Below are positions 51,301 to 59,409 of a DNA stretch of 64,000 bases, one piece after another. The translations under genes were made by a program, and so were the position numbers. The stretch is from CBDDHT01 sp965227905 (GTDB lineage: Bacteria; Pseudomonadota; Alphaproteobacteria; Rhizobiales; Methyloligellaceae). Every line of letters begins with the position of its first letter. The stretch's first letter is position 1. The stretch covers positions 2,604,001-2,668,000 of the forward strand of contig OZ245780.1 of NCBI GenBank assembly GCA_965227905.1, read 5' to 3'. The notes under the pieces are model-generated. The model did no database searches. It saw only the letters and a list, made by a program, of their open reading frames with translations, and had not been told where the DNA came from.

Positions 51301-52385
51301 TGATTTGGGCGGCGCACGTCCTGTCCGGCGGAGTCGTCGCGTCGCTCTGTCAATTGGCGAAACAGGCCTTCGGTCAGAGCAAGCCCTTCATCTCCGAACT
51401 CTTCGGCAATTTCGTCTGTGACGCTCCGTGCATGCTGATTGAGGGCATTGTCGATGCCGCCGAGGCGGGCATAGTGATTGGTCTCGAGGGTTACGCCACG
51501 GGTTGCCCCATCCTCGGTCGACTGACGCCACATCCGCGACAAGACATGCTGCATTAGCGGTAACTGGTCGTCTTCCGACTCCATGTCGTGCACAAGCCGG
51601 TCGGTCAGATCGGGAGCGATGTGATCGCCGAAGAGGCGTACAGGCCCTTCGATCGCTCCGCGCTTGTCTTCGACGCTCAGTCTCGGTGTCAGAAAGAGCG
51701 TTGAATTGATGGCTTCCGGCAATCCGTCGAACCGCGGGCAGTCGCCGAGATGGTCAGTCCGCATTGTGATAATCGCGGACACGTTCTTCTCGAGCCCTTT
51801 GTGGATCGCCAGCAGGATTGATACGAAATCGTTCGCCTCTTCCTCGTCCGAACTTTGGGCTTCATAGCGAAAGAGCTCCTCGAACTGGTCGACCAGAACG
51901 AGAATGTTCTCATCTTCCGGAATATCGAATTCCTCGCGCAGAGCCTTGAAAGGGTGCTCGTCGCTGGTCAGCAGCGCCGTCGCGTCCGATATCTTTTCCC
52001 AATCGGGCTCCGCTTCGCCGGAAAGCCCGGTAATCAGGGACTTTGCGAGGTTCCACATTGGCGCGGTGCCAGGGCGCATATCGGCCACGCGCCATGTCGT
52101 ACCGGCTTCGAAAAAGCGCCCGCGGTTGAGCGCAGGAATGACGCCAGCCTTGACCAGGGAAGACTTGCCGCAGCCCGACGGTCCGACCACGGCCACGAAG
52201 TTTGCGTGCGCGATCCGGTCCAGGACATCATTGATATGCTGTTCGCGGCCGAAGAAGATGATCGACTCGTCGGCCTCGAACGGACGCAGACCCGGGTAGG
52301 GGGCCGGCGGCAGCTCTTCGCCCAGGACGTCCTGCATCCAGGCGAATTGTTCGATGCCTTTGTCTTCCGAGTCGTTCACCGTCAA
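48303..52385 (-). CDS. nSTAND1-type NTPase with coiled coil, membrane helix and beta-propeller-like C terminus
   Basis: 1360 aa. The opening PYPGLRPFEADESIIFFGRE is the hallmark of nSTAND1 ATPases; Walker A GPSGCGKSS at 68-76 and Walker B ILVLVDQFEELF near 161-172. After the helical STAND part come a long charged coiled coil (EREELERDAKREEQAKRQKA), a single membrane helix (IQIGGVAIISIIAGFLYIFQ) and a ~750-residue beta-rich sensor. Start is TTG 52385 or, better spaced behind AGGA, GTG 52379. It lies about 65 bases after the TIR gene: sensor-ATPase plus TIR effector, a typical defence/cell-suicide pairing. Confidence 0.85.
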   Translation of the reverse strand: MTVNDSEDKGIEQFAWMQDVLGEELPPAPYPGLRPFEADESIIFFGREQHINDVLDRIAHANFVAVVGPSGCGKSSLVKAGVIPALNRGRFFEAGTTWRVADMRPGTAPMWNLAKSLITGLSGEAEPDWEKISDATALLTSDEHPFKALREEFDIPEDENILVLVDQFEELFRYEAQSSDEEEANDFVSILLAIHKGLEKNVSAIITMRTDHLGDCPRFDGLPEAINSTLFLTPRLSVEDKRGAIEGPVRLFGDHIAPDLTDRLVHDMESEDDQLPLMQHVLSRMWRQSTEDGATRGVTLETNHYARLGGIDNALNQHARSVTDEIAEEFGDEGLALTEGLFRQLTERRDDSAGQDVRRPNQFETLARTLGLTKDEETAKLGAIIEKFARPDVGFVRIVSGSGTISDTSVIDIVHECLIRKWDRCQEWVRDEWESAKNLRDLAGTFAVRGRSERRLDADSTLYFAKWRDAQSPNAAWASRYNIDETQFNRIIGFLDDSIAETETRKQREREELERDAKREEQAKRQKAEAETARAEAERARAEVEKAEAQAAGARQRSRYIQIGGVAIISIIAGFLYIFQQTQQQFHSQSLKLQELQNDLSELILLHRSQNAENMMGFLEKTILDTDAFDTTIIKSKVGLSAVGNLLARKDSFVAESDKTKQRVQKVAKTFRDDLSGLAVDMLQTHETQREQLLASFDEHVLQIHTNLQKDMAAIPRPIGRRLDGQYFIPAVTEDGRLIALTETKLAEDSTPDSENLHILVHAFTDSGFPPPDQKPLANLSLDAVPGAWVIDMGFSPRGEYLSATVQAPGNDLRSTFMWVLIWDVKTGKVVDKILVAEEFTDLLKTAFSRDGKTYAILNQQGDFIVCKIGSCGQTDDPASYRKTRIETTQKSARGQETLALVDLIPRDNNAFLAVYSAKELFLSVFTNSLEGTAPPALLSEPTEKLPRMPYLDTERLDAHYCNGSDTLIVIDKANRMHAWRLTGEGPPECTIRFTRGTDKRVSTIWEIPKDPIRWSNALLDQLMMQADERGQRIMKKWKGKAFEARLARSDDVVAEFRFPFTLEHHLLDGQGLKLITLIVEGVANQRYNSIVAIWDIFSGHHLNHLATQDVFRDIDKPLAANGAVGYDAANGRFLLLTPDGVTQDAHVGIFRDKDWKPASDDPGMYRFDPKRESFVSSAEGKAPIHAKMFASTLEVSAREETPSGGQTRTKVSLKDPRSGKIVSFYPNLLWKHGADDWEHHEGQVPFGILSADGRFAAISVPGSAVTERSRFDTDPALEIWDTETGALKARVIHKSKVVGAAFLDGGRYLASLTAQHGAWLSVWRLDDLETEVCGRLEIYDLVKVAIPGGSDDGDACTEN

Positions 52386-52448
52386 TCCTGTCTCATTGAA
52401 GCGCGCGCTGTGCGAGCTTGGGTTGTCTGTGTCTCGTCTTTCAAGTCT

Positions 52449-54065
52449 CTATGTCTTCTTCTCCACTGCAAGCCGCTTTACAAATGTTGTCAGTGCGTCG
52501 CCATCTATGCCTTCATTGCAATCGATCAGATCGATCCCGGCCGCTGCGAAATTGATGGGCGGTGGCGGGGGCGCATCCAGTATCGCGATCTTGAGACCGT
52601 GACCGTTCCGCGGTGTAACGGCCAGGACTTGCGCAATCTGTTTGAGCTGGTCTCTGACCCAGCTGCGTTTGGCTTGTCCATGCACCAGGATCACCGCATC
52701 CGATTCGAGCACATTCTCCTTCCAATCCTGATAGTAGGCGGTTGGATCCGAGATTCCGCTCGGGAGCGTGCAGGTCAGCATGGTGTCCGCTTGTCCGGGG
52801 GTAACCAGCTTATCGACAATGAGCTTGCCCAGGCTCAAATCTTCGCGCGCCGTCGAGATGAAAACGTCGACCGTCTGGCTATGCGGTGTGACATCCGTTT
52901 CGCTGGGTCCCAATCCCTCCACAACGGACTGGGTGAAGGCCTCGATCGTCTCTCCCTGAACGATATTGGACGCAATGCCCTGAACAAAGTTCGCATAGAG
53001 GCTGGAATACGTTGCCGGATCCGATGCGATTTCGTCGGCGGTCAGGCTCCCTGGCAACCAGTAGTGGACCTCTTTGCAATGCCTGGCTGCAAGTTCCGAC
53101 TGGAGCATCATGCGACTGACGAAGGCGAAATCGTCGATGGACTTGGGTGTGGCATCCAGCAATTGAATGAAGGCTTCACAATGAGGCAGGACGCTATCGA
53201 GCGAATCCTTCAGTTTTTCGAGGGGCAGGCCGTGGGGAACAGTCCGCACATCCAGGTCGAGGGTCGAAAGCTCGTCCTGCACGATGCTCAAGGGGCCGGA
53301 CAATTCGTCGGCCGCCGGTGCAACGAACACGGCACGCCGGCCATCACGCGGCGGCGCGGAATCTTCCATGCGCGCAGGCGCGATTCTTGGCACTGACACA
53401 GTCGCCACACCGGGGTCCGGATCGGGATCCTCGCCGCGAAGCAGCTTCTGAATACGTTTTGTGATGCGGCCCTGGAGCTTGTTCAGCTCGATGAAATACT
53501 CTTCACCGACACGGTCGAGAATATCCGGGCTTGGAAACGCGTAGCGCGGATCGCCAACGTCGTCTTCACCGAACTCGTAGCGACTATCCTTGTGAAAGAA
53601 CGTAAAACTGGACGTATTCTCCAGGAGCGGCGGCCATTCCTCCCGCGGTGTCGGCGCGAGTTCGACGACCATGAGGGGGAGACGGCCTGTATTTTGCAGT
53701 GTACTGACGGATTCGCCGGTCTGACCTTCAATGACGCTGGCAAACCATTCGAATTCCTGCTGGCACCATGCAGAATTCAGGAAACTCCGGGACATGACGG
53801 CAATGAAGATGCCCGAGCCTTCGACGGCCGAGCGCAACTGGTCGTCCAGGGGCTCGTCGCCAAGCACCCGATAATCCCAGAAAACATCCAGGGTCCGGCC
53901 AACCTCGCCTTGCTCTTTTTTCAGAGACTTGCGAAGAGCACCTTCAAGTTTCTTTCCAAAGGCCGTGATCCATCCATCGATGCCATCGCCGACCAGTTCA
54001 GATAATTGGTCGTCATGGGCATAGCTGATGAAAATATCATGGCCGGTATCACGCAGGAGGCCCAT
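52449..54065 (-). CDS. TIR-domain protein with further TIR-like domains
   Basis: 538 aa. N-terminal TIR (residues ~8-150): HDIFISYAHDDQ, FWDYRVLGDEPLDDQL and MSRSFLNSAWCQQEFEWF, where E104 is the likely catalytic Glu of NAD-cleaving TIRs. The middle (~245-390: RRAVFVAPAADELSGPLSIV, CEAFIQLLDAT) and C terminus (~395-530: VDVFISTAREDLSLGKLIVD, SDAVILVHGQAKRSWVRDQL) look like two more Rossmann/TIR-like units, perhaps non-catalytic. First gene of the TIR-nSTAND operon. Likely nucleotide-depleting or signal-making effector under control of the STAND protein. Confidence 0.85.
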   Translation of the reverse strand: MGLLRDTGHDIFISYAHDDQLSELVGDGIDGWITAFGKKLEGALRKSLKKEQGEVGRTLDVFWDYRVLGDEPLDDQLRSAVEGSGIFIAVMSRSFLNSAWCQQEFEWFASVIEGQTGESVSTLQNTGRLPLMVVELAPTPREEWPPLLENTSSFTFFHKDSRYEFGEDDVGDPRYAFPSPDILDRVGEEYFIELNKLQGRITKRIQKLLRGEDPDPDPGVATVSVPRIAPARMEDSAPPRDGRRAVFVAPAADELSGPLSIVQDELSTLDLDVRTVPHGLPLEKLKDSLDSVLPHCEAFIQLLDATPKSIDDFAFVSRMMLQSELAARHCKEVHYWLPGSLTADEIASDPATYSSLYANFVQGIASNIVQGETIEAFTQSVVEGLGPSETDVTPHSQTVDVFISTAREDLSLGKLIVDKLVTPGQADTMLTCTLPSGISDPTAYYQDWKENVLESDAVILVHGQAKRSWVRDQLKQIAQVLAVTPRNGHGLKIAILDAPPPPPINFAAAGIDLIDCNEGIDGDALTTFVKRLAVEKKT

Positions 54066-54258
54066 ATAATTCCACGGTGGCAGCCGCCATTTCTCGTCTC
54101 TAATCCAATCGGAAATTTCACCCCGGCATACCTAATAATGGGGCCGCGCAAGGATACGTCAACATGACCGTTGCCGATTGGAACGAAATTCCGGATTTTC
54201 GTATGAGAATCCACATTCCTATCAAGGGTGTAGCACGGCCGGAGCAGGGGTACGACCA

Positions 54259-55146
54259 TTGAAAAACGGCGAAAACCAGTCCGGTTCCGTCGAACATCGG
54301 CAAAGCAATGTCATCGGCGCGGGGCTGATGGTTCTGTCGATGCTGAGTTTTGTATGCCTCGACACGGTGATGAAGTCCCTGGTGACGCAATATGACATGT
54401 GGGCGCTGGCCTGGGCCCGAAGCCTCGCTCAATTGAGCTATCTTGTTGCACTTCTGCCGTTTCTCGGTATTGGGCGCGTCCTGGCGGTCAAGCGTCCTGG
54501 TCTCCAGTTCCTGAGGGGCATCTGCCTTGCAGGTATGACGATGGCCGTTTTGCTGTCGCTCGCCAACATGACACTGACCCAGACCTATGTGGCGATGCTT
54601 TCGGCCCCATTATTGTCCGCGGCGCTAGCAGGTCCATTGCTGGCTGAGCCCGCAACACTGCGCCAGTGGTTCTGGATCGTTGCAGGATTCGTCGGTGTCG
54701 TCATTGCGCTTGACCCAGCCGCACCTGAAATCGGTTGGTTCCTCTTCTATGCGGCTGCCATGGCGATCTGCTTCGGAACCCTGCATGTGCTGACTCGGCT
54801 CGGAGCCCGGGTCGAGCTGCCCATGACCCAACTCCTCTACATATCGCTCTTTGCGCTTCTCCTCTTGACGATCCCGATGTTTTTCGTTGCAGAGGCGCTT
54901 CCCGTCGAGGCTTGGGGGTGGGTGGCTTTGGCTGGTGCTTTTGGCACGCTGGCACATTTTCTACTGACGAAGGCGTTCAGTTATGCGCCGCCAGCCGTCG
55001 TCTCACCGATGATCTATACCCAGGTCGTTTGGGCAGCCATCGCAGGTTATCTGTTCTTCACCGAGATCCCTGACATCGGAACGATCATCGGTGCCGTGAT
55101 CGTTGCGCTGTGCGGCATTGCCATCGTGCGAACGAGCTCGCGCTAG
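54259..55146 (+). CDS. DMT-superfamily (EamA) transporter
   Basis: About 295 aa with ten predicted helices in two EamA repeats, beginning NVIGAGLMVLSMLSFVCLDT. There is no ATG before residue ~50 of the open frame. TTG 54259, with GGAG and GGGG upstream, is chosen; TTG 54178 is possible. C-terminal repeat ends VVWAAIAGYLFFTEIPDIGT, typical of RhaT/EamA exporters. Substrate unknown. Confidence 0.82.
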   Translation: MKNGENQSGSVEHRQSNVIGAGLMVLSMLSFVCLDTVMKSLVTQYDMWALAWARSLAQLSYLVALLPFLGIGRVLAVKRPGLQFLRGICLAGMTMAVLLSLANMTLTQTYVAMLSAPLLSAALAGPLLAEPATLRQWFWIVAGFVGVVIALDPAAPEIGWFLFYAAAMAICFGTLHVLTRLGARVELPMTQLLYISLFALLLLTIPMFFVAEALPVEAWGWVALAGAFGTLAHFLLTKAFSYAPPAVVSPMIYTQVVWAAIAGYLFFTEIPDIGTIIGAVIVALCGIAIVRTSSR

Positions 55147-55164
55147 GGTTTTCTATTCACAGTC

Positions 55165-55767
55165 TCAGACCGTTTGAACAGTAACTTCGATTGGCTTCGG
55201 GCGACGGTCGAGCCCGTTCGTTAGCGCAATATCCATGGGGCAGGACGACAATACGAGAACCGTATCGATTTCCGCTCTCAGCGTGATCGCATTGCCCGGT
55301 CCCACCAATGGTGGCGCGATCGCCAAGCCGCCGCTTGCGGTCACGGTCACATTCTCGAAAATATTGAACGGGCTCGGTATCTGAGAGATTTCGAGGTCCA
55401 GTTCTCCGAGTGCAGCGCGAAGATTGTCTGCGCAGTTGCGATGGGGAGCGGCGACCCCAAGAAGCCGGTATCGCTCCTGGTCGCATGCCGACAGCAGAAG
55501 ATCGTGAATACCTGGCGATGTGTCCTCAATGATCGTCAGTATCGGTCGCCGTCGATTGGAATAGAGCGTGTCCCCCTCGGCAGGGATCAGTTTTTCGAGT
55601 GTCGAGCGGGTATGTTCTGCGGAGAGATATTCCGTGAGGTCCGGCTGCCCGAATGCCCAGGCATCGACGACCTGGGCGCCTTCAGGAGAAGTGATCTTGG
55701 CGGTCGAACCGGCTTCAAGAGCAAATGCACGACCTTCGGCAGCCGGGATGACCGTCTCGACGCTCAT
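55165..55767 (-). CDS. DUF1989 / urea carboxylase-associated family protein
   Basis: 200 aa. Family motifs: an N-terminal strand GSTAKITSPEGAQVVDAWAF, STLEKLIPAEGDTLYSNRRR, HDLLLSACDQERYRLLG and PSPFNIFENVTV with SSCPMDIALTNG near the end. The conserved Cys (two CD/CP sites) and His suggest a metal site. Members occur with urea carboxylase or glycine/aminomethyl metabolism; none of those is next to it here. Its start overlaps the M15 stop. Confidence 0.82.
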   Translation of the reverse strand: MSVETVIPAAEGRAFALEAGSTAKITSPEGAQVVDAWAFGQPDLTEYLSAEHTRSTLEKLIPAEGDTLYSNRRRPILTIIEDTSPGIHDLLLSACDQERYRLLGVAAPHRNCADNLRAALGELDLEISQIPSPFNIFENVTVTASGGLAIAPPLVGPGNAITLRAEIDTVLVLSSCPMDIALTNGLDRRPKPIEVTVQTV

Positions 55768-56546
55768 TGCGGTGCGACGGCCAGCAACTCCGGCCGATAC
55801 TCGAAGTGCATCGTGTCATAGTGATACCACTTGCCGCCCCAGATGAAGCCATGACGTTCAAAGATCTCGACGATCTCAATGGGGATGTTGTTGCGATAAG
55901 GGTAGCGTCCTTTTTTGTTGGGCTTCGACCAGCGCCAGTAATGTGCGTGTTTCACATTGATATCGATGGCTGCGCCATAGGCGTGAACGCTGTATCGCCT
56001 GGTTCCTGCGATTTTGCGGCAATTGTAGATCCCGGCAATCGGGTTGAGAAATCTGCGGTAACGCTTCGGCAGCGCTTCTAAATCGTTGGAAACCGCCTGT
56101 AGGCGTTTTGCGACGCCGTTTACCCGGGTAACGCGAATGCGCTTGGCAACTGTCTTGGGCAACCAAGTGATCGTGACCATGTTGGCTTTGACCGCGCCTT
56201 TCTTGCAGTCGCCATACATTTTCGTGAAGAAAGGCTCGAAGCGAACGCGGCCCGGATCGATGTTCACTCCGGGTGCGGTTCCGGCGCGGCCCTTGAGATA
56301 AGGCGTGTAGAACTGATCTTCCAAATCTGGATTATTCAACAATTGCTTGAACGGCTTGGAACCCTTGCCGTCGTCAAAAACCATGCGGGTCCCGTCCTTC
56401 CAGAGTAGGTATCGGCCATCATGTCCAGACAGGTGATCGGGATAGGACGCGACCAGCGCATCCAGGAGCCTATTGGCACGATTATCTGCCTGTGCTTCGG
56501 CAATCATTATTGCCATCAGGGTGAAAGCGGATAGCAGAAGCCTCAT
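55764..56546 (-). CDS. Exported M15-family (VanY/D-Ala-D-Ala-type) peptidase
   Basis: 260 aa with signal peptide (LLLSAFTLMAIMIAEAQA). Zinc motif S-x-H-x-x-G-x-A-x-D in YSVHAYGAAIDINV, and the second His in YDTMHFEYRPELL; W-G-G-K-W before it is the usual support. It would cleave peptidoglycan peptides in the periplasm. Overlaps the DUF1989 gene by an ATGA. Confidence 0.85.
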   Translation of the reverse strand: MRLLLSAFTLMAIMIAEAQADNRANRLLDALVASYPDHLSGHDGRYLLWKDGTRMVFDDGKGSKPFKQLLNNPDLEDQFYTPYLKGRAGTAPGVNIDPGRVRFEPFFTKMYGDCKKGAVKANMVTITWLPKTVAKRIRVTRVNGVAKRLQAVSNDLEALPKRYRRFLNPIAGIYNCRKIAGTRRYSVHAYGAAIDINVKHAHYWRWSKPNKKGRYPYRNNIPIEIVEIFERHGFIWGGKWYHYDTMHFEYRPELLAVAPQ

Positions 56547-56561
56547 GAAACCGGTTCCTGT

Positions 56562-57965
56562 TCATGCGAGAGGCGGGCGGCGATCCGTCCAGGGTCTCGC
56601 TGCTTCGAGGGCGGCGGCAGCCGTAAAAATGTCACTCTCCTTCAATGCCGGCGCGACAAGCTGAAGCCCGATCGGAAGCCCGGCATCGGTGAACCCGGCT
56701 GGCACGGTTGCAGCCGGGTTGCCTGTGATATTGAAGGGATAGCCATACTGGGTCCAACCAATAATTGCGGCGTCCGGTGTCTCAGGTGGCCTAAATGATC
56801 CGGAATCGAATGGTGCGACAGGGAGCGACGGTGTTGCGAGCAGGTCGAAGCGCTCGAAGAACAGACGGATGCGCTCGCGCAAGGCGAAGCGATTAAAAAC
56901 CTGATTGCAATAGTCTTCGACTGTCTGCCCGCTTGCCGCTATGAATGCGTCGCGCACCTCGTCGCCGATTTGCTCGGGCTGGTTCGAAATGATGTCCTTC
57001 AGACGGGTCGCACCGCCGGCGTAGAACTCGCCTTCCCAGGTCGGGAACGGATCTTCAGCGAAGACGTCATCGACCTGCTCGACAATGCAGCCTAACGCCT
57101 CCAATGCCTTCACGGCCTCTTCAACGATTGCCAGAACGTCAGCGTCGGGTGAGGCATAACCGAGCGTCGGGCTCCAGGCGATGCGCAATCCCGAAGGACT
57201 CGCCTCGCATGCCGCGAGCATGTCCGGCATCGGTTGGGAGACGGCAAAAGCGTCACGTGAATCGTATCCAGCAACGGCTTCGAGCAGTAAGGCCGCGTCA
57301 CGGACCGTGCGTGACATCGGTCCGACGTGAAACAGGGATGGCGCGAGGGGAGGTGGATAGATCGGGATCCGCCCATGTTGAGGTTTGAGCGCAAAAAGAT
57401 TGGTCAGGGAACCGGGAATGCGGACGGACCCGCCGCCATCGGTACCGATTGCAAAGGGTGTGACGCCTGCCGCCACAGACGCGGCAGCGCCGGCGCTGGA
57501 CCCGCCCGGTATCTTTGAGAGATCCCACGGGTTGCATGTCTGGCCGTTCAGCGGCGAGTTGCCGACGACAGTACAGCCAAACTCATCTGTTGCCGTCTTG
57601 CCAATCAGGGCGGCGCCGGCAGCATCGAGCCGGCCGACGACCGGGGTATCGAATTCTGCGATATTCTCGGCCATCGCCCGTGATCCCAGGGTCCAGGGCA
57701 GGTCTTTGACTGGCAGAATATCCTTGATAGACACAGGGAGCCCGGCAAGCATTCCGGGGTCTTCGCCGTCTGCAATCCGCTTTTCGGCACGTTTCGCAGC
57801 CTCAAGCGCCCGCTCGGCCGATACGGTGACGAACGCGTTGCACTTGTCTTCCGTTTCCACGAGACGGTCCAGACTGGCTTTGACGACTTCGACCGGGGAG
57901 ATCTCGCGCCTGAGAATGCGCGCTTTCAGATCCGTTGCACTTTCATACGCAAACTCCGATGGCAT
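56562..57965 (-). CDS. Amidase-signature-family amidase
   Basis: 467 aa. Ser-cisSer-Lys triad: Lys in LPVSIKDILPVKD, serines in KIPGGSSAGAAASVAAG, followed by GTDGGGSVRIPGS. Substrate-range of AS enzymes is wide (aryl/alkyl amides, GatA-like). The lack of gatB/gatC neighbours argues for catabolic amidase. 15 bases upstream of the M15 gene on the same strand. Confidence 0.88.
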   Translation of the reverse strand: MPSEFAYESATDLKARILRREISPVEVVKASLDRLVETEDKCNAFVTVSAERALEAAKRAEKRIADGEDPGMLAGLPVSIKDILPVKDLPWTLGSRAMAENIAEFDTPVVGRLDAAGAALIGKTATDEFGCTVVGNSPLNGQTCNPWDLSKIPGGSSAGAAASVAAGVTPFAIGTDGGGSVRIPGSLTNLFALKPQHGRIPIYPPPLAPSLFHVGPMSRTVRDAALLLEAVAGYDSRDAFAVSQPMPDMLAACEASPSGLRIAWSPTLGYASPDADVLAIVEEAVKALEALGCIVEQVDDVFAEDPFPTWEGEFYAGGATRLKDIISNQPEQIGDEVRDAFIAASGQTVEDYCNQVFNRFALRERIRLFFERFDLLATPSLPVAPFDSGSFRPPETPDAAIIGWTQYGYPFNITGNPAATVPAGFTDAGLPIGLQLVAPALKESDIFTAAAALEAARPWTDRRPPLA

Positions 57966-58089
57966 CGGATGGCTCTCCTCTTATGATGTTGGCGGTCGGC
58001 TGTGGGACTTTCGAGTCAGACTCTTAGCGAATCCATGCTTAAATCCGCGTTCTTGGCTTGTCACGGGTTCCTATTGCGAGGGGGGGACA

Positions 58090-59409
58090 ATGAGAATTGG
58101 TTGGACGGCTCTGCTGGCATTGAATTTCCTCCTCCTGATCGAACTGCCCTCGGCGCTTGCGGAAACCCGTGTCGCTCTGGTTATCGGCAATTCGGCCTAT
58201 GAGCATGCTGCCCCGCTGAAGAATCCGAAGAATGATGCTGTCGCCCTGGCGGCTGTTCTCAAACGCCTCGGATTCAAGGTGGTCATGGGTGTCGATTTGA
58301 CCCGAACCCAATTTGAGAAAACCGTCCGCAAATTCTCAAAAGCCCTGCGCGGAGCTGATGTCGGCCTGTTTTTCTATGCTGGCCATGGCTTGCAGGTGAA
58401 GGGAAAGAACTATCTGGCGCCGATCGATGCCGCGCTTGAAGATGAGGCGGATCTGGACTTCGAAGCACTGCCGGTTCGCACCGTCTTGAAGCAAATGGAG
58501 CGCCAGACCAAGACCAATCTGGTCATATTGGATGCGTGCCGAAACAACCCTTTGGCCCGTAATCTGGCTCGATCCATGGGGACGCGCTCCGCAGGAATCG
58601 GCCGCGGGCTTGCACGCGAAACGACCGGGATTGGCACGCTGATCGCTTTCGCGACCGAGCCAGACAATGTGGCGTTGGATGGCGATGGCAAGAACAGCCC
58701 GTTCACGACGGCGCTCATCAAGCATATCGAAACGCCTGGTCTCGACGTTGCACAACTCATGCGGCGTGTGCGCAAGGAGGTCATCGACGAGACATCCGGT
58801 CGCCAGGTGCCCTGGAACAATTCTTCGTTGACGGGGGACTTCTATTTTGGCGGCAAGACTGGAACGACGCCCGTCAAAGCTGCGCCGAAGGTCACGGCTC
58901 CGGTGGCGCCTCCTCCAAGCAACGATCGCAGTGCGGAAATCGCATTTTGGGAGAGCGTTAAGAACAGTACCAACAAGGCGTCGTTCGAGGCCTATCTCGC
59001 CCAATTCCCTAACGGTGTATTCGCAAGCCTTGCGCGGCTTGAAATTCAGAAACTAGAGCGTGAGGCGAGAACAGCACTCGTAACACCGCCTGCACCACCG
59101 CAGCCTCAGCCACAGCCGGAAGCACGCACAACGACGCGGCAGGCTTATCTCGGGCCGCGTGTGATGCTCTCATTCAGTTCGCAGCGTCGGCTGACTGGCA
59201 ATGACCTGCAGCGAATGGGGTGCAAGAGCCTTTGGATCGCTCGCAATGAGATATTCGATCGCAATGGCTACTGTTTTCGCACGGCCAAGGGCCGCAACTA
59301 TTTCGACAATTCCGATTGCAGTACGTCGAGCCAGAACATTCTGACCCGTCTCGAGCGCCAGAATGTCAATCTGATCGTGTCCTGGGAGCGGCGTAAGGGC
59401 TGTCGATGA
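58090..59409 (+). CDS. Exported caspase-like protein with C-terminal YARHG-like domain
   Basis: 439 aa from ATG 58090 (GGGGGG-GACA upstream; the longer frame from 57385 overlaps the amidase). Signal peptide to about residue 24, caspase domain RVALVIGNSAYEHAAPLKNP with H99 (FYAGHGLQ) and C150 (ILDACRNNP), Pro-rich linker (PPAPPQPQPQPEA) and a final module LWIARNEIFDRNGYCFRTAK...YFDN, which matches YARHG domains. Shares its N-terminal plan with the caspase at 20.6 kb. Overlaps the next gene (ATGA). Confidence 0.83.
   Translation: MRIGWTALLALNFLLLIELPSALAETRVALVIGNSAYEHAAPLKNPKNDAVALAAVLKRLGFKVVMGVDLTRTQFEKTVRKFSKALRGADVGLFFYAGHGLQVKGKNYLAPIDAALEDEADLDFEALPVRTVLKQMERQTKTNLVILDACRNNPLARNLARSMGTRSAGIGRGLARETTGIGTLIAFATEPDNVALDGDGKNSPFTTALIKHIETPGLDVAQLMRRVRKEVIDETSGRQVPWNNSSLTGDFYFGGKTGTTPVKAAPKVTAPVAPPPSNDRSAEIAFWESVKNSTNKASFEAYLAQFPNGVFASLARLEIQKLEREARTALVTPPAPPQPQPQPEARTTTRQAYLGPRVMLSFSSQRRLTGNDLQRMGCKSLWIARNEIFDRNGYCFRTAKGRNYFDNSDCSTSSQNILTRLERQNVNLIVSWERRKGCR

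Noticed and set aside
51855..53396. 513-aa rightward frame opposite the STAND and TIR genes
   Set aside because: Shadow frame: no domain pattern, while both leftward genes have clear TIR and nSTAND motifs.
57385..58089. N-terminal extension of the second caspase (235 extra codons)
   Set aside because: Runs antisense over the amidase gene; the Met at 58090 has a strong ribosome site and begins a signal peptide.
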